Under the pieces are notes generated by a model. It was not told the DNA's origin. It ran no database searches and saw only the letters and a list, made by a program, of their open reading frames with translations. From an uncultured Comamonadaceae bacterium (GTDB lineage: Bacteria > Pseudomonadota > Gammaproteobacteria > Burkholderiales > Burkholderiaceae), in NCBI GenBank assembly GCA_946482115.1, contig CAMLQP010000143.1, positions 1 to 7,378 on the forward strand: a stretch of DNA of 7,378 bases, written 5' to 3'. How positions within the stretch are numbered: the stretch's first letter is position 1; each line of letters begins with the position of its first letter. Made by a program: the position numbers and the translations under genes. Of the stretch, positions 1 through 5,705 are shown one piece after another.

Positions 1-618
1 CTGTTCGGCGGCACCGGCAAATTCCACACCCGCATCGAGGGCCGCGACTTCTCGCCCACGGAGCAGCGCGTCATCAACCGCATGGTGGACGTGGTCTCGG
101 AGGAGTACAAGAAGGCCTGGAAGGGCGTGTACCCCCTGGAGCTGGCCTACCAGCGCTCCGAGATGCAGCCGCAGTTCGCCACCATCGCCACGCCCAGCGA
201 GATCGTGGTGTCCACCAGCTTCACGCTGGAAATCGGCGACATCACCGGCTCGCTGCACATCTGCATTCCCTATGCCACGCTGGAGCCCATCCGCGACGTG
301 CTGTATTCCTCCGTCCAGGGCGACGCCATCGAGGTGGACCGCCGCTGGGTCAAGCTGCTGAGCCAGGAAATCCAGGCCGCCAACGTGGAGCTGGTGGCCG
401 AGCTGGCGCGGGCCGACGCCACGGTCGAGCAGCTGCTGGCGCTCAAGGTGGGCGACTTCATCGAGCTCGAACGCCCGCTCAGCATACAGACCACGGTCGA
501 TGGCGTGCCCATCTTCTCCTGCCAGTACGGCACCCACAATGGCAAATACGCCCTAAAGGTGGACCGCACGCTCCGCAACCCCGACAAGTCCTGGACCGGA
601 GACGCTTATGACAAATGA
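1..618 (+). CDS. fliM: Flagellar motor switch protein FliM, C-terminal part (5' truncated by the window)
   Basis: FliM is the C-ring protein that binds phosphorylated CheY and, with FliG and FliN, sets the direction of flagellar rotation at the cytoplasmic face of the motor. The reading frame is open from base 1 to a TGA at 616-618, giving 205 residues. Full-length FliM is about 330, so the N-terminal CheY-binding peptide and the start of the middle domain lie outside the window. The fragment opens with LFGGTGKFHTR, matching the GGxG-containing stretch of the CheC-like middle domain. The C-terminal SpoA (FliN-like) domain covers about fragment residues 120-190 and includes ALKVGDFIELERP and a YGTHNGKYALKV ending. 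An internal ATG at 82 is not the start, because FliM homology continues upstream of it. The last 11 bases overlap fliN, which implies coupled translation. Identification is secure. Confidence 0.96.
   Translation: MFGGTGKFHTRIEGRDFSPTEQRVINRMVDVVSEEYKKAWKGVYPLELAYQRSEMQPQFATIATPSEIVVSTSFTLEIGDITGSLHICIPYATLEPIRDVLYSSVQGDAIEVDRRWVKLLSQEIQAANVELVAELARADATVEQLLALKVGDFIELERPLSIQTTVDGVPIFSCQYGTHNGKYALKVDRTLRNPDKSWTGDAYDK
598..601 (+). promoter_or_regulatory. Ribosome binding site of fliN
   Basis: GGAG lies six bases before the fliN ATG at 608, inside the fliM coding sequence. It supports that start despite the 11-base overlap of the two genes. Confidence 0.6.
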
Positions 619-1024
619 GAACACCCCCCCCGAAGAAGACGGCGTCACCGACGACTGGGCCCAGGCCCTGCAGGAGCAGGCCGGCAGCGGCATGAGCGGC
701 GACTTCGCCGCCGGCGCCCCGACTTTCGACGCCGCCGACGTGCCGACGCCTGCCGGGCAGAACGACATCAGCATGGTGCTGGACATTCCGGTCACCCTGT
801 CCGTCGAGCTTGGCCGCACCAAGGTGCCCATCAAATACATCCTGCAGCTCGCGCAAGGCTCCATCGTCGAACTCGACGCGCTGGCCGGCGAGCCGATGGA
901 CGTGCTGGTCAACGGCTACCTGATCGCCCAGGGCGAGGTGGTGGTGGTCAACGAGAAGTTCGGCATCCGCCTGACCGACATCGTCACCCCCTCCGAACGC
1001 CTGCGCCGCGTCAGCCGCAGCTGA
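608..1024 (+). CDS. fliN: Flagellar motor switch protein FliN
   Basis: FliN is the most abundant C-ring component. It packs against FliM at the base of the rotor, contributes to switching, and docks the FliH-FliI export ATPase. The protein has 138 residues. Residues 1-50 are an acidic, Ala/Gly/Pro-rich, probably disordered region. The SpoA domain spans about 54-130 and contains the typical LDIPVTLSVELGRTKVPIK start and the later VNGYLIAQGEVVVVNEKFGI segment (residues 102-120). Length and layout match FliN of the E. coli/Salmonella type. The ATG at 608 lies inside the end of fliM and is preceded by GGAG at 598-601 with six bases of spacing. It is followed after 11 bases by fliO. Nothing in it is unusual. 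Confidence 0.97.
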   Translation: MTNENTPPEEDGVTDDWAQALQEQAGSGMSGDFAAGAPTFDAADVPTPAGQNDISMVLDIPVTLSVELGRTKVPIKYILQLAQGSIVELDALAGEPMDVLVNGYLIAQGEVVVVNEKFGIRLTDIVTPSERLRRVSRS

Positions 1025-1035
1025 GGTACCCTCCG

Positions 1036-1407
1036 ATGGACGTGATCCAGACCGCCACGCCGGCGCTGGGCCTGCTGCTGCTGCTGGTCCTGCTCGCCTG
1101 GGGCGTGCGCAAGTTCCGCCAGCACCTGGTTCCGGGCGGACAGCCAGGCGCGCAGTCGCTGCGCATCGTGTCCGCGCTCGCGCTGGGCCCTCAGCACCGG
1201 GTGGTCCTGATCGAGGTGACCGAGCCGGAATCCGGGCGGCGTCACCTGGTCACCGTGGGTGTCACCGCGCATGCCATGACCGCCCTGCACAGCACCACCC
1301 CGGGCGACGCCACGGCACCCGCCGCGTCCGTGCCGGCCCCGGCGCCGCTGCCGCCAGGCTTTCAGGCCCAGCTCGAATCCCGGCTGCGTGCCGATCCCCA
1401 TGAATAG
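1036..1407 (+). CDS. fliO: Flagellar export apparatus protein FliO
   Basis: FliO is a small bitopic membrane protein that helps assemble and stabilise the FliP ring of the flagellar type III export gate. The 123-residue product has one hydrophobic segment at about residues 8-24 (ATPALGLLLLLVLLAWGV). A basic stretch (RKFRQH) follows, and then a small cytoplasmic domain at about 41-86 with the family pattern SLRIVSALALGPQHRVVLIEV. The tail is rich in Ala and Pro. FliO is poorly conserved, so the call rests on this architecture together with its position between fliN and fliP. The ATG at 1036 is preceded by GAGG at 1023-1026, which overlaps the end of fliN. The 3' end overlaps the chosen fliP start by 8 bases. 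Confidence 0.92.
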   Translation: MDVIQTATPALGLLLLLVLLAWGVRKFRQHLVPGGQPGAQSLRIVSALALGPQHRVVLIEVTEPESGRRHLVTVGVTAHAMTALHSTTPGDATAPAASVPAPAPLPPGFQAQLESRLRADPHE

Positions 1408-2158
1408 GCGCCTCGTTTCTGCCGGCCTGCTGGCCCTGGCAGCCGCCCTGCCCGCGCTGGCCTGGGCCCAGGCCGCGCCCCCGCCGGGCCAGCTGCCGCT
1501 GGTGATCGGCCAGGGGCCGCAAGGCACCAGCTATTCGGTGCCTATCCAGACGCTGCTGGTTTTCACTGCGCTGTCCTTCCTGCCGGCGGTGCTGCTCATG
1601 ATGACGGGCTTCACCCGCATCGTCATCGTGCTCTCGCTGCTGCGCCAGGCCCTGGGCACGCAATCGGCGCCACCCAACCAGGTCATCATCGGCCTGTCGC
1701 TGTTCCTAACGATGTTCGTGATGGGCCCCACGCTGGACCGCGTCTACCAGGACGCCTACCAGCCCTACACCCAGAACACCATCACCTTCGACCAGGCGCT
1801 GGAGCGCGCGCAGGCGCCCATGCGCGATTTCATGAAGCGCCAGACCCGCCAGTCCGATTACGAGCTGTTCGCCAAGCTGGGCCGGCTGGACCCCTCCGTG
1901 ACGGTGGACAACGCCCCCTTCCGCGTGCTGGTGCCGGCCTTCGTGATCAGCGAGCTCAAGACGGCGTTCCAGATCGGCTTCATGATCTTCATCCCCTTCC
2001 TGGTCATCGACATGGTGGTCGCCAGCATCCTGATGTCGCTGGGCATGATGATGCTGTCGCCGGTGCTGGTGGCGCTGCCGTTCAAGCTGATGCTGTTCGT
2101 GCTGGCCGACGGCTGGAACCTGCTGGTCGGCTCGCTCGCGGCCAGCTTCTCACCCTGA
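1400..2158 (+). CDS. fliP: Flagellar biosynthesis protein FliP
   Basis: FliP forms the pentameric core of the flagellar type III export gate in the inner membrane, with FliQ and FliR. From the ATG at 1400 the product has 252 residues, a usual FliP length. It starts with a cleavable signal peptide: MNRR, then a hydrophobic run, with a likely cut after AWA at residue 23. Transmembrane segments lie at about 49-68, 95-110, 188-210 and 213-235. Conserved family blocks are MTGFTRIVIVLSLLRQALG (68-86) and a C-terminal MMMLSPVLVALPFKLMLF (216-233). A GTG at 1388 in the same frame would add four residues (MPIP). I prefer the ATG because it puts the MNRR charge cluster directly at the N-terminus of the signal peptide, but neither start has a good Shine-Dalgarno sequence. 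The gene overlaps fliO by 8 bases, so translation is probably coupled. Confidence 0.96.
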   Translation: MNRRLVSAGLLALAAALPALAWAQAAPPPGQLPLVIGQGPQGTSYSVPIQTLLVFTALSFLPAVLLMMTGFTRIVIVLSLLRQALGTQSAPPNQVIIGLSLFLTMFVMGPTLDRVYQDAYQPYTQNTITFDQALERAQAPMRDFMKRQTRQSDYELFAKLGRLDPSVTVDNAPFRVLVPAFVISELKTAFQIGFMIFIPFLVIDMVVASILMSLGMMMLSPVLVALPFKLMLFVLADGWNLLVGSLAASFSP

Positions 2159-2162
2159 AGGA
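2157..2162 (+). promoter_or_regulatory. Ribosome binding site of fliQ
   Basis: GAAGGA, overlapping the fliP stop codon, lies six bases before the ATG at 2169. It would directly abut the alternative in-frame TTG at 2163, so it decides for the ATG. Confidence 0.65.
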
Positions 2163-2168
2163 TTGCCC

Positions 2169-2438
2169 ATGGACCCGCAAGCCGTCCTCACCATCGGGCA
2201 GAACGCCCTGTTCATGCTGCTCATGGTCGCCGCGCCAGTGCTGGGCACCGTGCTGCTGGTCGGCCTGGTGATCAGCCTGTTCCAGGCGCTCACGCAGATC
2301 AATGAAGCCACGCTGTCCTTCGTACCCAAGCTGGTCGCGGCGGTGGCCGTCTTCGCGCTGGCCGGCCCCTGGATGCTGACCACGCTGGTCGAGTTCATCC
2401 GCCGCACCCTGCTGGCCATACCGGACTTTGCGGCCTAG
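2169..2438 (+). CDS. fliQ: Flagellar biosynthesis protein FliQ
   Basis: FliQ is a small two-helix membrane protein that wraps around the FliP-FliR core of the flagellar export gate. The product has 89 residues, the standard length. It begins MDPQAVLTIGQNALF, shows two hydrophobic hairpin segments at about 13-38 and 52-75, and carries the family-typical LFQALTQINEATLSFVPK linker between them (residues 38-55). The start at 2169 is chosen because of the GAAGGA ribosome binding site at 2157-2162 and because MDPQ is a common FliQ N-terminus. The gap from fliP is 10 bases. After the TAG at 2436-2438 the operon is interrupted by a 100-base non-coding stretch before fliR. Confidence 0.97.
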   Translation: MDPQAVLTIGQNALFMLLMVAAPVLGTVLLVGLVISLFQALTQINEATLSFVPKLVAAVAVFALAGPWMLTTLVEFIRRTLLAIPDFAA

Positions 2439-2443
2439 ACATG

Positions 2444-2515
2444 AGGCCCGCTCGCTCCTCCGCTGCGCGGGTCGCTGCCCCCCGGGGGGGCTGGCCTGGC
2501 TTGGGGCGGACCGGC
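2444..2515. repeat. GC-rich palindromic repeat-like element between fliQ and fliR
   Basis: This stretch fills most of the only long gap in an otherwise tightly packed operon. It contains an exact 12-base palindrome of six C and six G at 2478-2489, with one more G following. It also has a CCGC/GCGG inverted pair at 2460-2463 and 2467-2470, and a GCCCC/GGGGC pair at 2477-2481 and 2503-2507. These features would allow stable hairpins in the fli mRNA. The order TCGCTGC, C-run, G-run, CTGGCCTGGCTTGGGGCGG resembles, from memory, a widely dispersed intergenic repeat of Comamonadaceae chromosomes. No second copy is present in this window, so repeat status is an inference. The edges are approximate. 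It has no good coding potential, although the fliR frame happens to stay open through it. Confidence 0.5.
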
Positions 2516-2538
2516 ACCAGGCCACGCGCTTTCGCCCC

Positions 2539-3306
2539 ATGGTGACATTCTCCGAAGCCCAGCTGATGGCCTGGGTCTCACCCCTCTTCTGGCCCTTCCT
2601 GCGGGTGCTGGCCGTCTTTGCCAGCGCGCCCATCTTCTCCTCCCGCAGCGTGCCCACGCGCACCAAGATCGGCCTGGCCTTTGTCATCGCGCTGTGCCTG
2701 CAGCCCGGCCTGCCGCCACAGGAAGTGATCAGCCTCACCAGTTCGGCCGCCTTCGGCGCCGTGCTGCAGCAGGTCGCGGTGGGCGTGGCCATCGGCCTGG
2801 CGGTGCGGATCGTGTTCGCGGCGGTGGAGATGGCGGGGGAGATCATCGGCCTGCAGATGGGCCTGAACTTCGCAGGTTTCTTCGATCCGAGTACGGGCTC
2901 CCAGGCCAGCACGGCGGGCCGCTTCTTCGGCAATTCGGCCATGCTGCTGTTCGTCGTGCTCAACGGCCACCTGATGCTGATCCAGGCGGTCAATGCGAGC
3001 TTCACCACCTTTCCGATCGGCTCGGGTGCGCTCGATTCGCTGCGCACGCTGCGCCTGCACGAGCTGGGCGCCATCATCTTCGCCTACGGCCTGTGGATCG
3101 CGCTGCCCATGATAGGCATGCTGCTGTTCGTCAACGTGGTTCTGGGCATCATCTCGCGCGTCGCGCCGCAGATGAACGTGTTCGCCATCGGCTTCCCGCT
3201 CACGCTGTCGGTGGGTCTGATCGGCATCGCCGTCACCCTGCCCATGCTGGACACCCCGGTGATGAACCTGATGCGGGTGGTGTCGGAGACGTTCGTCGGG
3301 CGCTGA
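2539..3306 (+). CDS. fliR: Flagellar biosynthesis protein FliR
   Basis: FliR is the single-copy subunit that closes the FliP5-FliQ4-FliR1 export gate in the inner membrane. From the ATG at 2539 the protein has 255 residues, close to the usual 260. It is highly hydrophobic with several membrane segments. Conserved blocks are FLRVLAVFASAPIFSSR (20-36), GLQMGLNFAGFFDPSTGSQ (104-122) and RVAPQMNVFAIGFPL (197-211). The frame is open upstream to a TTG at 2428, but the extra 37 residues are encoded by the GC-rich repeat-like gap and are unlike FliR, so the ATG is chosen. No clear Shine-Dalgarno precedes it, which is odd given the break in translational coupling. It ends at 3306, and the convergent response regulator ends at 3307 with no spacer. 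Confidence 0.96.
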   Translation: MVTFSEAQLMAWVSPLFWPFLRVLAVFASAPIFSSRSVPTRTKIGLAFVIALCLQPGLPPQEVISLTSSAAFGAVLQQVAVGVAIGLAVRIVFAAVEMAGEIIGLQMGLNFAGFFDPSTGSQASTAGRFFGNSAMLLFVVLNGHLMLIQAVNASFTTFPIGSGALDSLRTLRLHELGAIIFAYGLWIALPMIGMLLFVNVVLGIISRVAPQMNVFAIGFPLTLSVGLIGIAVTLPMLDTPVMNLMRVVSETFVGR

Positions 3307-3936
3307 CTACACCAGCCCGTTGCGGATCGCGTAGACCGTCAGCTCGGCGTTGTTGGTCAGCGACAGCTTCTCCAGCACCCGCGCCCGGTACACGCTGACC
3401 GTCTTGGGGCTGAGCATCAGTTCCTCCGCGATCTGGGACAGCTTCTTGCCCGAGGCGATCTTCTGCAGCGTCTGCAGCTCACGCTCCGACAGGCTGGCGT
3501 GCAGCTCGGCCGGTTCCGGTGCCGAGAGGTTGTTGGCCAGCATCTCGGCCAGCGCGGGGGTGATGTACTTGCGGCCCTGCGCCGCCGTGCGCACCGCCGT
3601 CAGCAGCTCGGCCGGGTCGCCCGCCTTGTTCAGGTAGCCCACCGCGCCCGCGCGCAGGCAGCGGATGGCGTACTGGTCCTCCGGGTACATGGACACCATC
3701 AGCGTGCGCACCACCGGACCCTGTTCAGCCAGCGAGGCCAGGATCTCCAGCCCGTTGCGCCCCGGCAGGTTGACGTCGAGCAGCAGCACGTCGCAGGGCT
3801 GGCGGCGCAGCACCTCGCGCAGCGTGGCGTAGCTGTCGGCCTCGCCCACCACCTGGACGTCGGTGGCCTCCTGCAGCGTGTCGCGCACGCCGCGCCGCAC
3901 CACCGCATGGTCGTCGCACAGCACCACCTTGATCAT
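3307..3936 (-). CDS. NarL/FixJ-family response regulator (LuxR-type DNA-binding output)
   Basis: This is a two-domain transcription factor of 209 residues. The N-terminal receiver domain (about 1-118) has the acidic pair D8/D9, the phosphoacceptor D54 in LLLDVNLPGRNG, S82 and K104 (GYLNKAG). The C-terminal LuxR-type helix-turn-helix (about 147-207) begins with SLSERELQTLQKIASGKK, and its recognition helix lies in LSPKTVSVYRARVLEKL. All residues expected for a phosphorylatable regulator are present. The start at 3936 has a strong AAGGAG site and overlaps the kinase stop by 4 bases (ATGA), so the upstream kinase is its likely partner. Targets cannot be read from sequence. Its place between flagellar and chemotaxis genes suggests, but does not show, control of motility or of a surface lifestyle switch. 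The stop codon directly abuts that of fliR. Confidence 0.92.
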   Translation of the reverse strand: MIKVVLCDDHAVVRRGVRDTLQEATDVQVVGEADSYATLREVLRRQPCDVLLLDVNLPGRNGLEILASLAEQGPVVRTLMVSMYPEDQYAIRCLRAGAVGYLNKAGDPAELLTAVRTAAQGRKYITPALAEMLANNLSAPEPAELHASLSERELQTLQKIASGKKLSQIAEELMLSPKTVSVYRARVLEKLSLTNNAELTVYAIRNGLV

Positions 3937-5018
3937 GCCTCGTCTCCTTGGACCGCCGCCGCGCCGTTCAGCGGCACCGAGAGTATGAGTGACAGGCCCT
4001 GCCCCTGGCTCACCACGTCAAGCCACCCACCTACGTTGCGGGCGCGTTCGCGCAGGCCGATCAGGCCGAAGGCGTTGAGGCGACCGATCTGCTCGGGCGT
4101 GGCGCCACGCCCATCGTCGGCCACCTCCAGCGTGAGCACGCCTTCGAGGTCGCTGAGCTCCAGCCGCACCGCACCGGCGTTGGCGTGTTTGGCGATGTTG
4201 GTCAGCGCCTCCTGGGCGCAGCGGTAGGCCACCAGCTCGATCTCTGGGGCCAGGGCCTGGCGCTGCTCGCCCAGGCGCAGGGCCACCGGTACACCTGTCC
4301 GCTCGGTGAACGTCCTCGCCAGCCATTCGATCGCGGGCACCAGCCCTTGGTCCAGGATGGCCGGTCGCAGGTGGCGCATGATGCGCTGGCTGGCCCCCAG
4401 GGCGTGGTCCACCATCCCCTGGGCGGCCTGGATGTGCGAGCGCGCCTCGGCGCCGGGGGTGTGGCGGTCCAGCCAGGCCAGGTCGAGCCGCACGGCGGCC
4501 AGGGAGCCTCCGATGTCGTCGTGGATCTCGCGGGCAATGTCCGCGCGCTCGCGCTCGATGCTGGCCTGCAGGTGCTCGGTCAGTTCGGCCAGCCGCTGGC
4601 GCGATTCGGCCAGCTCGCGCGTGGCGGCCGCCCGCTCGCGCCGCACCTGGGCGTGCTCCACGGCGCGCTGCAGCACCATGGGCAGGCGGTTCAGGCGGTT
4701 CTTGTCCACGTAGTCGCTGATGCCGCGCACCATGGCATCGGCCACCACGTCTTCGCCGATCGCCCCGGACACCAGGATGAAGGGAACATCCAGGCCTTGG
4801 CGGCACAGCCAGTCCCAGGCTTCCAATCCGGAGAAACCCGCAAGGTGGTAATCCGCCAACACGACATCCACCTGACCGGAAATCAAAGCTTGTTCGAAAT
4901 CGGCCAGCGCATCAACATGAAAGAACTTGAAATTGGTACCACTGCGTTCCAAAATATGGACGACCAATTCGTGATCCGCCAGGCTGTCTTCTAGGTGGAG
5001 TATGCTTAACAAGGTCAA
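3933..5018 (-). CDS. Soluble receiver-domain histidine kinase (REC-HisKA_3-HATPase_c)
   Basis: This 361-residue protein has no signal peptide or membrane segment, so it should be cytoplasmic. An N-terminal receiver domain (about 4-122) has E10/D11, phosphoacceptor D56 (VVLADYHLAGFSG), S84 and K106. A probable coiled coil (about 123-160) leads into a HisKA_3 dimerisation domain with REIHDDIGG, H166 being the predicted autophosphorylated histidine. The HATPase domain has an N-box (AQEALTNIAKHAN, N274), a G1 motif DDGRG (301-305) and a GLIGLRER block (318-325). This is the NarX/DegS-like kinase class, which pairs with NarL-type regulators, and such a regulator overlaps its stop by 4 bases. Its input is a receiver domain rather than a sensor, so it is probably driven by another phosphodonor. 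The start is uncertain. An in-frame TAA at 5025-5027 limits the frame, and only TTG at 5018, TTG at 5012 or ATT at 5024 can open it. No Shine-Dalgarno is visible. Confidence 0.9.
   Translation of the reverse strand: MTLLSILHLEDSLADHELVVHILERSGTNFKFFHVDALADFEQALISGQVDVVLADYHLAGFSGLEAWDWLCRQGLDVPFILVSGAIGEDVVADAMVRGISDYVDKNRLNRLPMVLQRAVEHAQVRRERAAATRELAESRQRLAELTEHLQASIERERADIAREIHDDIGGSLAAVRLDLAWLDRHTPGAEARSHIQAAQGMVDHALGASQRIMRHLRPAILDQGLVPAIEWLARTFTERTGVPVALRLGEQRQALAPEIELVAYRCAQEALTNIAKHANAGAVRLELSDLEGVLTLEVADDGRGATPEQIGRLNAFGLIGLRERARNVGGWLDVVSQGQGLSLILSVPLNGAAAVQGDEA
3944..3949 (-). promoter_or_regulatory. Ribosome binding site of the NarL-type regulator
   Basis: On the minus strand AAGGAG lies seven bases before the ATG at 3936. 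It is the best Shine-Dalgarno in the window and sits inside the end of the kinase gene, which supports independent as well as coupled initiation. Confidence 0.7.
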
Positions 5019-5171
5019 AAAAATTTACAAATTGGCGAGTCACCTCGGGGAGATGCGAATTATGAGTTTGTTTTCCGATTCCCAGGTCCGCATGCCGACG
5101 TTCGTGACAGCCCATGGGCCCTCCGTCCGATCCGGCCGCGTCAACCCGGGTGTCTGAGCCGTACTGGCGCC
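5019..5171. other. Divergent intergenic region between the kinase and chemotaxis operons
   Basis: This 153-base region must hold the promoters of both divergent operons unless transcripts enter from outside. The kinase-proximal part is AT-rich, with a seven-A tract at 5017-5023 followed by TTTACAAATT, and GC rises again after about 5085. On the minus strand CATAAT (around 5058-5063) is a fair -10 match but has no good -35 at 16-18 bases. On the plus strand I see no convincing sigma-70 or sigma-28 (TAAA/GCCGATAA) pair. A short ATG-initiated frame lies within it at 5062-5157. No terminator hairpin is seen. Confidence 0.5.
5062..5157 (+). CDS. Possible small ORF or leader peptide upstream of the chemotaxis operon (doubtful)
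   Basis: An ATG at 5062 opens a 31-codon frame (MSLFSDSQVRMPTF...) that ends in TGA at 5155-5157, 14 bases before the CheZ-like gene. A GGGGAG sequence at 5047-5052 sits nine bases upstream, a better ribosome binding site than that of the next gene. The peptide has no recognisable motif, no membrane segment, and is not in frame with the downstream gene. It could be a leader peptide, a real microprotein, or chance. I do not recognise it, and short frames of this size are expected by chance in GC-rich DNA. Confidence 0.2.
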   Translation: MSLFSDSQVRMPTFVTAHGPSVRSGRVNPGV

Positions 5172-5681
5172 ATGGACGAGTCCGACAACGCCCCCCATGT
5201 CAACCGGCGCCGCTGGGCGCGCGTCGACGACCAGCCACGCCTGGAGCCACGCCCGGACCATTCGGGGGAGCCAACGGTTGCGCTGCCGCTGGCGACCGTG
5301 GCGGACGTTCAAGACTCGCTGCTGATCGCCATGAACGACCTGCAGCGGTTGAGCGGCCTGCTGGATCATGCGACGGCCAACCTGCTGGAGCGTTTCAACT
5401 CGGCCCACACGGCGATGCAGACCCTGCACGGCGAATCGGAAGAAACCATGCAGATCCGCCAGGCGCTGCACCAGGCGGTCACCGAGCTGCAGTTCCACGA
5501 CATGGCGACCCAGCTGCTGGTGCATACCGGCAAGATCCTCAAGAACTGCGCCTACAAGCTGGCCGAGGATTCAATGGAGATGGAAGAGGACGAAAGCGGG
5601 CTGGTGGAGACTTGCCTGCCCGAGCGGCCCAACCCCGTGACACAGAGCGAAATGGACGCCGGGTCCATTGAATTGTTTTAA
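5172..5681 (+). CDS. CheZ-like chemotaxis protein, putative CheY-P phosphatase
   Basis: This is a soluble protein of 169 residues with no signal or membrane segment. Residues 1-40 are polar, charged and probably disordered. Residues 41-132 look like a long helical hairpin. Near its end, LQFHDMATQLL carries D110 and Q114 with the same D-x-x-x-Q spacing as the catalytic Asp143/Gln147 of E. coli CheZ (FQDLTGQ). After an acidic linker the chain ends TQSEMDAGSIELF, which resembles the CheY-binding C-terminal tail of CheZ (from memory, an acidic helix ending in Leu-Gly-Phe). CheZ is usually about 210 residues, so this is a short form. It lies 24 bases before cheY, which fits a role in dephosphorylating CheY-P. 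Database labels for such proteins are often just hypothetical or chemotaxis protein. The ATG at 5172 has a weak ribosome binding site. A later start at M54 would lose the first helix. Confidence 0.68.
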   Translation: MDESDNAPHVNRRRWARVDDQPRLEPRPDHSGEPTVALPLATVADVQDSLLIAMNDLQRLSGLLDHATANLLERFNSAHTAMQTLHGESEETMQIRQALHQAVTELQFHDMATQLLVHTGKILKNCAYKLAEDSMEMEEDESGLVETCLPERPNPVTQSEMDAGSIELF

Positions 5682-5693
5682 CTGACAGAGCGT

Positions 5694-5699
5694 AAGAGG
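5694..5699 (+). promoter_or_regulatory. Ribosome binding site of cheY
   Basis: AAGAGG lies six bases before the cheY ATG at 5706, in the short gap after the CheZ-like gene. Confidence 0.6.
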
Positions 5700-5705
5700 T
5701 TATTC

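Noticed and set aside
1388..1399. GTG start for fliP at 1388
   Set aside because: It adds only MPIP before the MNRR that begins a good signal peptide and has no ribosome binding site. It cannot be excluded, but the ATG at 1400 is simpler.
2239..2258. A GGGCAC-N5-TGCT sequence resembling a sigma-54 promoter inside fliQ
   Set aside because: It is an imperfect match lying within coding sequence, with no adjacent downstream operon start. Chance matches of this kind are frequent in GC-rich DNA.
2428..2538. N-terminal extension of fliR from a TTG at 2428
   Set aside because: The frame is open but the 37 extra residues are encoded by the GC-rich repeat-like sequence and do not resemble FliR. The ATG at 2539 gives the normal length and N-terminus.
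2441..2545. A 34-codon ATG frame between fliQ and fliR
   Set aside because: It has no ribosome binding site, its product is an Arg/Pro/Gly-rich low-complexity peptide, and it consists almost entirely of the palindromic repeat-like DNA.
2082..3077. A 331-codon minus-strand open frame opposite fliQ/fliR
   Set aside because: It overlaps the well-supported fliQ and fliR genes. The predicted protein is low-complexity, rich in Ser, Arg and Pro, with no recognisable fold.
3300..3330. A bidirectional terminator between fliR and the response regulator
   Set aside because: There is no intergenic DNA, and no stem-loop followed by a T-run (or preceded by an A-run) is visible near the junction.
5114..5671. 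A 185-codon plus-strand frame overlapping the CheZ-like gene
   Set aside because: Its product is Arg/Pro/Gly/Ala-rich without motifs. The frame at 5172-5681 encodes a protein with CheZ-like motifs and normal composition.
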